From assembly GCA_001803705.1 (NCBI GenBank), contig MHDY01000010.1, forward strand, positions 226-17,581: DNA of 17,356 nt, in the 5' to 3' direction. The translations under genes and the position numbers were made by a program. The stretch is from Nitrospirae bacterium GWC2_56_14. Lineage in GTDB: Bacteria > Nitrospirota > UBA9217. Under the pieces are notes generated by a model that saw only the letters and a program-made list of their open reading frames with translations, was not told the origin of the DNA and did not search any database. The stretch's first letter is position 1. Every line of letters starts with the position of its first letter. This document shows positions 7,638 through 14,646 of this stretch, piece by piece.

Positions 7638-8288
7638 TCAACCCTTGTTCTTGAATTTAAGCCAGGTGTCCCTGAGCTCCTGTTCTGAAACAACTCCTTC
7701 GCGGATCATCTTCAATTCCCTGGCGGCGACATCGACAACGGTCGACGCTTTCCCTCCCGCTGTTCTGCCCGCGTCGAGGACGAGCTCCACGCTTTCCCCG
7801 AGCATCCCGGCCACTTCCCGGGCCGTCTGCAGGTCAGGGCCTCCGGACCGGTTGGCGCTCGTCCCGGTAAGCGCCGTTCCCAGTGCGTCCAGCAAACAAC
7901 GCGTCACGGTATTGCCCGGGACCCGGAGGCCGATTCGGCCCGTTCCCCCGGTCAACTCCTGATGCACCGACGGCTGTGCAGTAAAGACCAGCGTCAACGG
8001 ACCGGGCCAGAAGGCATCCATGAGCGCTTCCGCCTCTGCCGTGACCCCGGAAGCCCATTCCCGCACCATGCTCCGGTCGCGCAGCAGGAGCAGGATCGGC
8101 TGACCGGGCTCCCTGCCTTTGATCTCAAAAAGTCTTTTTACTGCACCGGAATTCTTCGGATCAGCACCAAGAGCGTAGAACGTATCCGTGGGATAGGCGA
8201 TGACGCCCCCCGCGCCAATGACGTCCCTGCAGCGCGCGAAGGCCGGTTCGGGATGAGCCGGGTCAAGGGTAACTATCTCTGCTCCCAT
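7638..8288 (-). CDS. tsaC: L-threonylcarbamoyladenylate synthase (TsaC/YrdC type)
   Basis: The enzyme makes threonylcarbamoyl-AMP from threonine, bicarbonate and ATP for the t6A37 modification of ANN-decoding tRNAs. The signature includes PTDTFYAL at 33-40, KRLFEIKGREPGQPI at 51-65, WPGPLT at 94-99, and TGTSANRSG at 141-149. Length (216 aa) fits the short TsaC/YrdC form without the extra C-terminal domain of Sua5. The start is ATG with only a weak purine-rich stretch upstream. It is followed after 11 bp by the PIN-PhoH gene and is probably co-transcribed with it. The TsaB, TsaD and TsaE partners are not in the window. Confidence 0.93.
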   Translation of the reverse strand: MGAEIVTLDPAHPEPAFARCRDVIGAGGVIAYPTDTFYALGADPKNSGAVKRLFEIKGREPGQPILLLLRDRSMVREWASGVTAEAEALMDAFWPGPLTLVFTAQPSVHQELTGGTGRIGLRVPGNTVTRCLLDALGTALTGTSANRSGGPDLQTAREVAGMLGESVELVLDAGRTAGGKASTVVDVAARELKMIREGVVSEQELRDTWLKFKNKG

Positions 8289-8325
8289 AAGTCATATTTC
8301 CCGCAGATAACGGCTGGGAACAGGG

Positions 8326-8359
8326 AAATCCGCAATCCGAAATCCGCAATCCGAAATTC
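8326..8359. repeat. Two 14-bp direct repeats downstream of the DUF89 gene
   Basis: AAATCCGCAATCCG occurs at 8326-8339 and again at 8340-8353, followed by AAATTC. The array abuts the DUF89 stop codon. It fills about half of the 69-bp gap before tsaC. No hairpin is obvious. Confidence 0.75.
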
Positions 8360-9209
8360 AAGCGCCTTGCTTCAGCACGATGTCGCCGTTCTCCCGGCCC
8401 AGTGCGCGGGCCACCACCGGGCATTTCACCTTGAACAGAAAGAACAAACGCGGGTCGCCCGTCTGTTCCAGGGTCTCGTAATTGGCCTGGCCTTTGCTGA
8501 TGATCAGGTCAGCCGATCGGTAGGCATGCAGAAAGCGCTCCGAACAGGACTCCAGCAGCGTGCCGATCCCGTCGCTGCCGTTGTCCATAAGCTCGGCATA
8601 CTCCGTCATACCGGCCTCCGCGGCGTCATCGAGCGTTGCGTCGTTGATGACCGGCGCGCCCTTGACCGCCACGATCACGGATTTTTTCATTTCCTGCAGG
8701 GTCCGGAGCAGCACCCGGTCGAAGGCTATCTCGCCTGCATTGTCGCAGAGATAAAGAATGGACCCCGCGGATTCCACGGCCTGGCGAAAAGCGTCGAAAG
8801 AACCGCGTGAAAGCTCAAGATGGAAGGATTCCTGGATGGAGCGCTGCAGATCGATGTGGTCATAAATGCCGAAGTCGATGACATTGCCGGCAATGGCCGC
8901 CCGGACCCCGCCCTCGAGCCGGTCCGGCATGCCGGAAGCGAGCTGCGTCAGTTCCGGCAGCAGGTCCAGCGCGATGCGGTTGTACGTTGTCTTGACCTCG
9001 CGGTACGGGTCTCCCCCGCTCTCCGCGCGCAAAAGCCGGTGGATGAGCGTCGAGGTGCGCGCCGGCACCTCGTCGAGCGAAGCGCCGGCGACGATCTCTC
9101 CGGCCCGGCGAGCAATGCCGCGGCCCCGGTCCCCGTTGACGCCTGCGTGGTTCAAGGTTCGGGTGATCTGGCCGAAGAAACAAGGCAGACACTCGAGGTC
9201 GGTCTTCAC
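8358..9209 (-). CDS. DUF89 family metal-dependent phosphatase (damage-control type)
   Basis: This 283-aa protein matches the prokaryotic DUF89 family (COG1578-like; ARMT1 fold). Visible motifs are CLPCF near the N-terminus (7-11), CDNAGE at 155-160, VINDATLDD at 187-195, and KGQANYE at 239-245. The Asp and Asn residues in the last three build the metal and phosphate site. Studied DUF89 proteins are divalent-metal phosphatases acting on sugar phosphates or damaged phosphometabolites; the substrate here cannot be read from sequence. Its ATG overlaps the purE stop by 4 bp (ATGA), so translation is probably coupled to purE. A link to purine or phosphoribosyl side products is a reasonable guess only. 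Confidence 0.88.
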   Translation of the reverse strand: MKTDLECLPCFFGQITRTLNHAGVNGDRGRGIARRAGEIVAGASLDEVPARTSTLIHRLLRAESGGDPYREVKTTYNRIALDLLPELTQLASGMPDRLEGGVRAAIAGNVIDFGIYDHIDLQRSIQESFHLELSRGSFDAFRQAVESAGSILYLCDNAGEIAFDRVLLRTLQEMKKSVIVAVKGAPVINDATLDDAAEAGMTEYAELMDNGSDGIGTLLESCSERFLHAYRSADLIISKGQANYETLEQTGDPRLFFLFKVKCPVVARALGRENGDIVLKQGA

Positions 9210-9901
9210 GAGGCCGGTTCCTGGCCGGGTGTCGTGCCGCCCGTCTTTTTCTTCCAGCGCCGGCGCCGCGATTTCTTTTTTGCCGGCAGGGCCGCGGCAG
9301 CATCAAGTTCCGCGGTCACTTTTGGTTCTTTCGGCTCCCGCGGCTCCTTGGGTTCTCTCAGCTCTTTCGGCTCTTTTGCTTCTTTCAGCGTCGACTTGAC
9401 CGTTGAAATGGCGAAAAGCCGCTTCGCCTTCTCTTCCACTTCGCGCTCCATCTCTACTTTGAAGACCTTGATCCGGTTCGCGATCTTTACGTCGCTCGTG
9501 GCGATGATCTGCGCTGCAAAGATCCCTGCGTTCTTCGCGCCCGATTTGCCCAGGGACATGGTGGCTACGGGCACGCCGCCCGGCATCTGCGCCGTGGCCA
9601 GAAGCGCATCAAGCCCCTTGAGCGGCGAGGAATCGATGGGCACGCCGATCACCGGCAGCGTCGTGTGCGACGCAATGACCCCGGCCAGATGCGCGGCCCA
9701 GCCCGCGCCGGCAATGAGCACCTTGATCCCGCGCTTCTCGGCGGTCTGACTGTACTCCATCACTTTCTTGGGCGTCCGGTGCGCAGAAGCGATCGACATC
9801 TCGTATTCAATGCCGAACTCCTGCAGCATGGCCGCTGCTTCCTGCATGACCGGGAGGTCGGAATCGCTCCCCATCAAGATCCCTACTACTGGCTTGGCCA
9901 T
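9206..9901 (-). CDS. purE: N5-carboxyaminoimidazole ribonucleotide mutase PurE, with a charged C-terminal tail
   Basis: PurE converts N5-CAIR to CAIR in purine synthesis. The catalytic core is residues 1-162: GSDSDLP at 11-17, SAHRTP at 39-44 (the class I form, which works after PurK), GAGWAAHLAG at 65-74, MPGGVPVAT at 106-114, and GAKNAG at 121-126. The chosen ATG has AAGGGAG 5 bases upstream; an ATG five codons earlier lacks such a site. At 231 aa it is some 65 residues longer than usual. The extra tail is a run of EPK/REP-type repeats (about 173-194), an Ala-rich hinge, then a very basic patch, KKKSRRRRWKKK (208-219). The frame is intact and the stop overlaps the DUF89 start. No purK is seen. 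Confidence 0.95.
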   Translation of the reverse strand: MAKPVVGILMGSDSDLPVMQEAAAMLQEFGIEYEMSIASAHRTPKKVMEYSQTAEKRGIKVLIAGAGWAAHLAGVIASHTTLPVIGVPIDSSPLKGLDALLATAQMPGGVPVATMSLGKSGAKNAGIFAAQIIATSDVKIANRIKVFKVEMEREVEEKAKRLFAISTVKSTLKEAKEPKELREPKEPREPKEPKVTAELDAAAALPAKKKSRRRRWKKKTGGTTPGQEPAS

Positions 9902-9924
9902 AATAACTCCCTTCATTCATTATC

Positions 9925-10081
9925 TAATGTTGATGTGTTCGTAAAAAGCCCTTTAAGCCGTCTTTGCGAGCAAAGCGAAGCAATCTCGCAGTTCGTAACC
10001 GCCTGAAAAAACGAGATTGCCGCGTCGCTCCGCTCCTCGCAATGACGGCAGAGGAGACTTCTTACGAGACCATCAATGTTA
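9925..10081. mobile_element. MITE-like palindromic element, copy 3 (upstream of purE)
   Basis: The core at 9939-10067 is 129 bp, nearly identical to copies 1 and 2, which lie over 9.5 kb away. Here the terminal inverted repeat can be followed further out: TAATGTTGATG at the left end is an imperfect inverse of CATCAATGTTA at the right end. That gives a palindromic unit of about 157 bp. It sits 23 bp upstream of the purE start, inside the nif3-purE gap, and would form a long hairpin in a read-through transcript. It carries no gene. Confidence 0.8.
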
Positions 10082-10114
10082 AAAACCGTGTAACGACTCA
10101 GGCCAAAACCTGTA

Positions 10115-10193
10115 AGCCGCGAAAGAACGCAAAGGCACAAGTAAACTTAAATACATGGTTCTGAGCTTTTTTTCTTTGAGCTCTTTTGCGGCC
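10115..10193. repeat. Imperfect inverted repeat of the GCGAAAGAACGCAAAGG type
   Basis: The left arm (about 10115-10140, starting AGCCGCGAAAGAACGC) is inversely related to the right arm (about 10167-10193, ending CTCTTTTGCGGCC). The spacer is about 26 bp. It lies directly beside copy 3, so the 303-bp gap between the NIF3 gene and purE is almost wholly made of two different palindromic repeats. I see no gene in the gap. Confidence 0.6.
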
Positions 10194-10204
10194 AACCTGA
10201 ACAG

Positions 10205-10969
10205 TTACATCTCTTTTTTATCCTCTACAAACACGATGTCCACACCAAAGGTTTCCCTGACCAGCGGCAGCAGGGCCTTCACCCCGACGGTCTCGGTCGC
10301 ATAGTGGCCGGCCACAATGAGGTTCATGCCGTATTCCCGCGCCGCATTATACACCGCCAGATCGATCTCCCCCACCAGAAAACAGTCGAGCCCGGCGTTG
10401 CATGCTTCTTTGAGCAGGCTCCCTCCGCCGCCGGAGATGATCCCGATCGACCGGAGGCGTTTTTTCCCGAAGGGAAAGATACGGCATTGCGTGTCCAGAT
10501 CGCGGTTCAGTGCGGACGCCAGGTCGTCCAGACCGGTTGCTTTGCGGAAGGTCCCTGCGTAGCCGATCCTGATGCCGTGATACTTCCCGAATTTTACCGG
10601 GTCCTGAACGCCGAGCAAACGGCAGAGCTGCATGTTGTTGCCGCATTCTTCATGCAGATCGAGCGGCAGATGCGCGGCATAGAGCGCCATGTTGTTTTTC
10701 CTGAGATAAGCAGCCCGGGCCTGCTCCAGGTCCCGGTCCTTTTGGGGCCTCCAGGAAATGCCATGGTGCACCACCAGCAGTTCCACACCCCGTTTTTTCG
10801 CTTTCTCAAAGGTCGACAGGCACCCGTCGACGGCAAAACCGACCTTCCTGATCACACCGGTCCTGCGCGACCGCACCTGCAGACCGTTCTTCGAAGCGTC
10901 CTTGATGGACCTGACCCTCAGCGTTTTGTTCAGAAAACGGGCGATCGCCGCTATGGTGGCCCTTTGCAC
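10205..10969 (-). CDS. NIF3/DUF34 family dinuclear metal protein (YbgI-like)
   Basis: This is a 254-aa member of the Nif3-like hexameric dinuclear metal-centre family. The metal ligands are in place: H68 and H69 (VVHHGISW), H100 and D104 (AAHLPLDLH), and H222 and E226 (AGHYATETVG). YbgI/YqfO relatives bind two metal ions and are sometimes annotated GTP cyclohydrolase I type 2, but the in vivo role is unsettled. The start is GTG at 10969, 2 bp after the purD stop; no ATG occurs nearby. GAGG stands against the GTG, so translation probably depends on coupling to purD. It is a single-domain version without the extra domain found in longer homologues. Confidence 0.9.
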   Translation of the reverse strand: MQRATIAAIARFLNKTLRVRSIKDASKNGLQVRSRRTGVIRKVGFAVDGCLSTFEKAKKRGVELLVVHHGISWRPQKDRDLEQARAAYLRKNNMALYAAHLPLDLHEECGNNMQLCRLLGVQDPVKFGKYHGIRIGYAGTFRKATGLDDLASALNRDLDTQCRIFPFGKKRLRSIGIISGGGGSLLKEACNAGLDCFLVGEIDLAVYNAAREYGMNLIVAGHYATETVGVKALLPLVRETFGVDIVFVEDKKEM

Positions 10970-10971
10970 CC

Positions 10972-12249
10972 TCAGTTCCCCGTCTCGAGCGCCCGCGCGC
11001 CGATGTCCTTGCGATAGTGCGCTCCTTCAAAGGAGATGTCCCGGACAGCAGCATAGGCGTGATCGATGGCGGCGGCTACGCTCGGCCCCAGGCCCGTGAC
11101 TCCCAGCACCCTGCCCCCGTCGGTAACGACCTTGCCGTTCTTTTTTGCTGTTCCCGAGTGGAATACCATGACCTGTTGACGGGTCGCCGCTTTTTCCAGG
11201 CCCGAGATCTCCCGGCCCTTCTCGTATTCTCCGGGATACCCCCCCGAGGCCATGACCACACAGACCGCTGAATCGGGCTTCCAGGACATGGCGACCCTGG
11301 CAAGCGCACCATCCAGGATGGCCTCGATGATATCGATCAGGTCCGTATCGAGCCGGGACATGATGGGCTGCGTTTCGGGATCGCCGAAGCGCGCGTTGAA
11401 CTCGAGCACTTTGGCCGCGCCTTCATGGATCATGAGGCCGGCGTAGAGCACACCCTTGAACAGTCGGCCTTCCTTTGCCATGGCCTTCACCGTCGGGACC
11501 ATCACCTTTTCCATGACCTGGCGCTCAATGGCCCGGGTAACGATGGGAGCCGGAGAATAAGCGCCCATGCCCCCTGTGTTCGGACCTTTGTCCAGATCGA
11601 ACACGCGTTTATGGTCCTGCGACGACGCCATGGGCAGAACGGTCTTGCCGTCCGTAAAGGCCATGAACGATGCTTCCTCGCCCTTGAGGCACTCTTCGAT
11701 CACCACGCGGTCGCCGGCGGCGCCAAAAGCCTTTTGGGACATGATCAGATCGAGCGCAGCGATCGCTTCTTCAACGGTCTCGGCAACCACCACTCCCTTG
11801 CCTGCGGCAAGACCGTCGGCCTTCACCACGATGGGCGCTCCCTTTTCGCGCACATAGGCCTCGGCAGCCGTGCGGTCCGTGAAGATCCCGTACTCCGACG
11901 AAGGGATCCCGTATTTTTTCATAAGGTCCTTGGTGAAGGTCTTGCTTGCCTCGATCTCGGCGGCCTTTTTGCTCGGCCCGAAGATGCGGAGGCCCGCCTG
12001 TGCGAACTCATCGACAATCCCCATGGAGAGCGGGCCCTCGGGGCCGACGATCGTAAGGTCGATCCTGTTCGCTTTGGCGAACGCGAGCAGCCCGGAGATG
12101 TCATCGGACTTCACCGGCACGCATTCTGCCAGCTGCGAAATGCCGGCGTTGCCCGGCGCCGCATAGATCTTCGTTACCCGCGGGCTCTGCGAGACCTTCC
12201 AGACCAGCGCATGCTCCCTGCCCCCGCCGCCGACAACTAATACTTTCAT
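10972..12249 (-). CDS. purD: Phosphoribosylamine-glycine ligase PurD (GAR synthetase)
   Basis: PurD joins glycine to 5-phosphoribosylamine using ATP, the second step of purine synthesis. The 425-aa length is normal. It starts MKVLVVGGGGREHAL (N domain). The ATP-grasp region includes VVKADGLAAGKGVVV at 141-155. The signature QDHKRVFDLDKGPNTGGMGAYSP spans 211-233, and the metal-binding NARFGDPETQ spans 285-294. The ATG has GGAGATGGAGA upstream, a good ribosome site. The NIF3 gene follows after 2 bp. The 163-bp gap upstream, up to larE, holds an inverted repeat. Confidence 0.97.
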   Translation of the reverse strand: MKVLVVGGGGREHALVWKVSQSPRVTKIYAAPGNAGISQLAECVPVKSDDISGLLAFAKANRIDLTIVGPEGPLSMGIVDEFAQAGLRIFGPSKKAAEIEASKTFTKDLMKKYGIPSSEYGIFTDRTAAEAYVREKGAPIVVKADGLAAGKGVVVAETVEEAIAALDLIMSQKAFGAAGDRVVIEECLKGEEASFMAFTDGKTVLPMASSQDHKRVFDLDKGPNTGGMGAYSPAPIVTRAIERQVMEKVMVPTVKAMAKEGRLFKGVLYAGLMIHEGAAKVLEFNARFGDPETQPIMSRLDTDLIDIIEAILDGALARVAMSWKPDSAVCVVMASGGYPGEYEKGREISGLEKAATRQQVMVFHSGTAKKNGKVVTDGGRVLGVTGLGPSVAAAIDHAYAAVRDISFEGAHYRKDIGARALETGN

Positions 12250-12270
12250 TCTCCATCTCCTCGAAAACAG

Positions 12271-12387
12271 TAATCTTAAAGCAAAAGCTTTATCCGCAGA
12301 TTTCGCAGATGAGCGCAGATTTTAAACAGCATACTTCAGTTTTGGTTTAATCTGTGAAATCAGCGTAATCTGCGGAAAGATTATGTT
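12271..12387. repeat. Inverted repeat of the CCGCAGATT...AATCTGCGG type
   Basis: The left arm (about 12292-12323) contains ATCCGCAGATTTCGCAGATG. The right arm (about 12349-12382) contains CGTAATCTGCGG. They are imperfect inverses around a spacer of about 25 bp. TAATCTT at 12271 and AAGATTA at 12378 pair outside them; the left side has about 15 extra bases. The repeat occupies most of the larE-purD gap (12250-12412) and would fold into a hairpin in the purD leader. Confidence 0.65.
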
Positions 12388-12412
12388 GACCTGCGCAGTT
12401 ACGACGTTTGTT

Positions 12413-13258
12413 TCATTTCTCCTGACTCCCGACTACTGACTCCTGACTACTTTGCTTTATTCCTTCATTCATGCTCCCCGTCCTGTACCCGGCAAGGTCG
12501 AGACTGACATAGGTGTAACCCAGTTCCTTGAGCTGCGCCGTCACCCGGTCAGCCACATCGCCCGTGAGCAGTTGCGAAAAATCGTTCTTGTCGAGCTCAA
12601 TGCGCGCCGTATCGCCATGATGCCGCACGCGTACCTGGCGGAAGCCGAGACCATGCAGAAAGTTCTCGGCCTGCTGGACCCGGTCGAGGATGTCCCGGGT
12701 GATCCTGGTGCCGTAGGGTATGCGGGAGGAAAGGCAGGCAAGCGACGGTTTGTCCCACTGGGGAAGGTTCAGCAACGAGGCGAGGCGACGGACCTCGGCC
12801 TTGTCGATCCCCGCTTCGACCAACGGGCTCCGTACGGAAAAGGCTTCAGCAGCCCGTCTTCCCGGACGATGGTCGTTCAGGTCGTCGGTATTGGAACCGT
12901 CAAGAATGAAGGGAATCCCCTCGGTCGAGGCCAGGTGGGCGAGCTTTTGGAACAGCTCGTTCTTGCAATGAAAGCAGCGTTCCGGCGGGTTCTGCGCGAA
13001 CTGCTCGTTGTCCAGTTCCCGGGTGTGAATGATGCGGTGCGTGACGCCAAGGCTGCGGACAAAGGCCTGCGCCGCCTCAAGCTCGCCCTGCGGATAGGTC
13101 TCGGAAACAGCGGTGACCGCGATGAGGTGAGGCCCCATGACCTCCGATGCCGCGCGAAGCAGCAGGGAACTGTCAACCCCGCCTGAATAGGCAAGCACGG
13201 CAAGCTTCATCTCCCGGAGCAGTTCCCGGAGACGGTCCCATTTTTGTTCACTGGTCAT
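12413..13258 (-). CDS. larE: ATP-dependent sacrificial sulfur transferase LarE
   Basis: LarE is a PP-loop enzyme. It activates the pyridinium biscarboxylate mononucleotide carboxylate and donates sulfur from its own cysteine to build the nickel-pincer cofactor of lactate racemase-type enzymes. The PP-loop SGGVDSS is at 25-31 and the family motif PERCFHCKNELF at 92-103. C175 in PSLACLSSRIPYGTRIT stands where the sacrificial cysteine (C176 of the Lactobacillus enzyme) is expected. The 281-aa length is normal. The last dozen residues (QSSQESVVGSQEK) are encoded by a run of 7-bp repeats, so they are probably not native. larA, larB and larC are absent from the window. The ATG has no Shine-Dalgarno but lies one or two bases after the predicted transcript start. 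Confidence 0.9.
   Translation of the reverse strand: MTSEQKWDRLRELLREMKLAVLAYSGGVDSSLLLRAASEVMGPHLIAVTAVSETYPQGELEAAQAFVRSLGVTHRIIHTRELDNEQFAQNPPERCFHCKNELFQKLAHLASTEGIPFILDGSNTDDLNDHRPGRRAAEAFSVRSPLVEAGIDKAEVRRLASLLNLPQWDKPSLACLSSRIPYGTRITRDILDRVQQAENFLHGLGFRQVRVRHHGDTARIELDKNDFSQLLTGDVADRVTAQLKELGYTYVSLDLAGYRTGSMNEGIKQSSQESVVGSQEK
12420..12450. repeat. Heptanucleotide tandem repeat inside the 3' end of larE
   Basis: Four 7-bp units follow each other at 12420-12447: TCCTGAC, TCCCGAC, TACTGAC, TCCTGAC, and then TAC. Seven is not a multiple of three, so each unit is read in a different frame. They encode the final part of LarE, just before its stop. Confidence 0.75.
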
Positions 13259-13265
13259 TCGAGCG

Positions 13266-13295
13266 ATAATAACATAGCTGAATCAAAAGTGTCAA
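13266..13295 (-). promoter_or_regulatory. Strong sigma-70 promoter for larE
   Basis: On the minus strand TTGACA (13295-13290) is followed after 18 bp by TATTAT (13271-13266), 6/6 and 5/6 matches to consensus. The expected start of transcription, about 13259, is immediately next to the larE ATG at 13258. This implies a leaderless or nearly leaderless message. Confidence 0.65.
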
Positions 13296-13327
13296 CAAAG
13301 GACTGGGACGCCTTGATGAGACCGTTG

Positions 13328-14131
13328 TTACTTCTTCGCCAGGGGGCCGCTGCAGCCCATCTTGGCGGATATGGCATTGCCGGCGTCGATGAGCATGGCG
13401 ACGATCTTGTGCTTTTCGATCCGTTCGTCGGTCAAGCGGCTTGCCGGCGCCACGATGCCCACGGCCGCGATGACCTTCTTGGAAAAATCCCGGACCGGGG
13501 CGGCAATACTGCGCACTTCCAGTTCGGTTTCCTCATTCTCCAGCGCATATCCCCGCTCCAGCGTCTTTTTCAATTCAGCGATCAGGACCGCGGGGCTGGT
13601 GATCGTCTTCGGGGTCACGGCAAGCAGTTCGCCCTCGGGGTACATTCGTTCCACATCCGCTGCCGCGAGCTGGGCAAGCTGGACCTTTCCGACGGCAGTG
13701 CAGTAGGCCGGGAGCATGGCGCCGATGCGCGACACGGCCCGCACCGTCCTGTCGGTCTCAACGCTGTCCATATAGATCACTTTGTTGCCGCGCAGCACCG
13801 CAACCACGGCAGTCTCTCCCGAAGCCGCCATCAGGCTCTCGAGGATCGGCCGCGCCTGCCGCCTGCACTCCCGCTGCTCGATGAAGATCGATCCCAACTG
13901 CAGCGTCTTCGGGCCGAGGCGGTAGTTCTCGGTCAGATGGTTCTGCTCGATATAGCCCCGGTGCTCCAGCGTGGCAAGCAGACGGAAGACATTGTTCTTG
14001 TGCAGCCCCAGTCGTTTTGACAGACCGGTCACGCCGAGTTCGTCCTCGTTCTTGGTGAACGATTCGAGGATGTCCAGCGCATGCGACACGGACTGGATCG
14101 TATAGTTCTCTTTTTCTCTCTTGATGGCCAC
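13328..14131 (-). CDS. IclR family transcriptional regulator
   Basis: This is a 267-aa protein of standard IclR layout. A winged helix-turn-helix lies at about 12-75 (QSVSHALDILESF, then GLSKRLGLHKNNVFRLLATLEHRGYI). A ligand-binding domain with GAF-like fold follows (about 85-255), including the typical PAYCTAVGKVQLA at 141-153 and a late IAAPVRDFSKKVIAAVGIV block. IclR proteins sense small carbon compounds and repress or activate neighbouring genes; the effector here is unknown. The start is GTG at 14131 with GAGGAG 8 bases upstream. It lies 29 bp after the rhodanese gene, so the two are probably one transcript. The downstream neighbour larE has its own promoter. Confidence 0.93.
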   Translation of the reverse strand: MAIKREKENYTIQSVSHALDILESFTKNEDELGVTGLSKRLGLHKNNVFRLLATLEHRGYIEQNHLTENYRLGPKTLQLGSIFIEQRECRRQARPILESLMAASGETAVVAVLRGNKVIYMDSVETDRTVRAVSRIGAMLPAYCTAVGKVQLAQLAAADVERMYPEGELLAVTPKTITSPAVLIAELKKTLERGYALENEETELEVRSIAAPVRDFSKKVIAAVGIVAPASRLTDERIEKHKIVAMLIDAGNAISAKMGCSGPLAKK

Positions 14132-14160
14132 GTGCTTATCTCCTCTTCAGCTTCAGCGTC

Positions 14161-14580
14161 TTACTTGAGCGATCCCGGTTTGTCGCCTTTTTGGACCGGG
14201 TTCCCGCGCAACAGCCAGTCAGGCATTCCCGCCTGATAGATCATAAGATAGGTATATCCCATTTCCATTGCCGCACGCGCCGCTGCCTGGCTGAGGGTAC
14301 ATCCCGCGCCACGGCAATAAAAAATGAGCGGGGTGGTCTTGTCCTTGGGAAGTTTTTTCGCCTCCAGTTTCATTCTCTCCGCCGGGATGCTGATGGCTCC
14401 CGGAAGATGGGCCTGCTGATATTCCTCGGGCAGGCGCGAGTCAATGAGCACGACCTTCTGCTTGCCGCGCATCCATACCTTGAGGTCATCGGCACTTACG
14501 ACAGGGAATTGAGCAAAAGCAGTAGTAGCAAACAGAGCGATGAAACAGGATAAACCTATAGATAACCGCATGTTGCGCAT
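14161..14580 (-). CDS. Exported single-domain rhodanese-like protein
   Basis: This 139-aa protein has a signal peptide (MRNMRLS, a hydrophobic stretch, probable cleavage after AFA at about 23) and one rhodanese domain. LIDSRLPEEYQQAHLPGAISIP (45-66) is the conserved substrate-side block. The catalytic cysteine is C89 in IFYCRGAGCTLS, where the persulfide would form. A second cysteine, C94, lies in the same loop. Periplasmic rhodaneses move sulfane sulfur or bind oxyanions. ATG at 14580 has GGAGG 9 bases upstream; a GTG one codon earlier is also possible. It is the first gene of the minus-strand run, with IclR following. Confidence 0.88.
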   Translation of the reverse strand: MRNMRLSIGLSCFIALFATTAFAQFPVVSADDLKVWMRGKQKVVLIDSRLPEEYQQAHLPGAISIPAERMKLEAKKLPKDKTTPLIFYCRGAGCTLSQAAARAAMEMGYTYLMIYQAGMPDWLLRGNPVQKGDKPGSLK

Positions 14581-14617
14581 CACAGTAATCCTCCATTGTT
14601 TTTAAAACAGGTGTTTA

Positions 14618-14646
14618 ACTTTAAAACATTAGCACGCCCTTGTCAA
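14618..14646 (-). promoter_or_regulatory. Candidate promoter for the rhodanese-IclR genes
   Basis: On the minus strand TTGACA (14646-14641) is followed after 17 bp by TAAAGT (14623-14618), a 4/6 match. It lies 38 bp upstream of the rhodanese ATG, giving a leader of about 30 bases that includes the GGAGG site. Confidence 0.55.
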
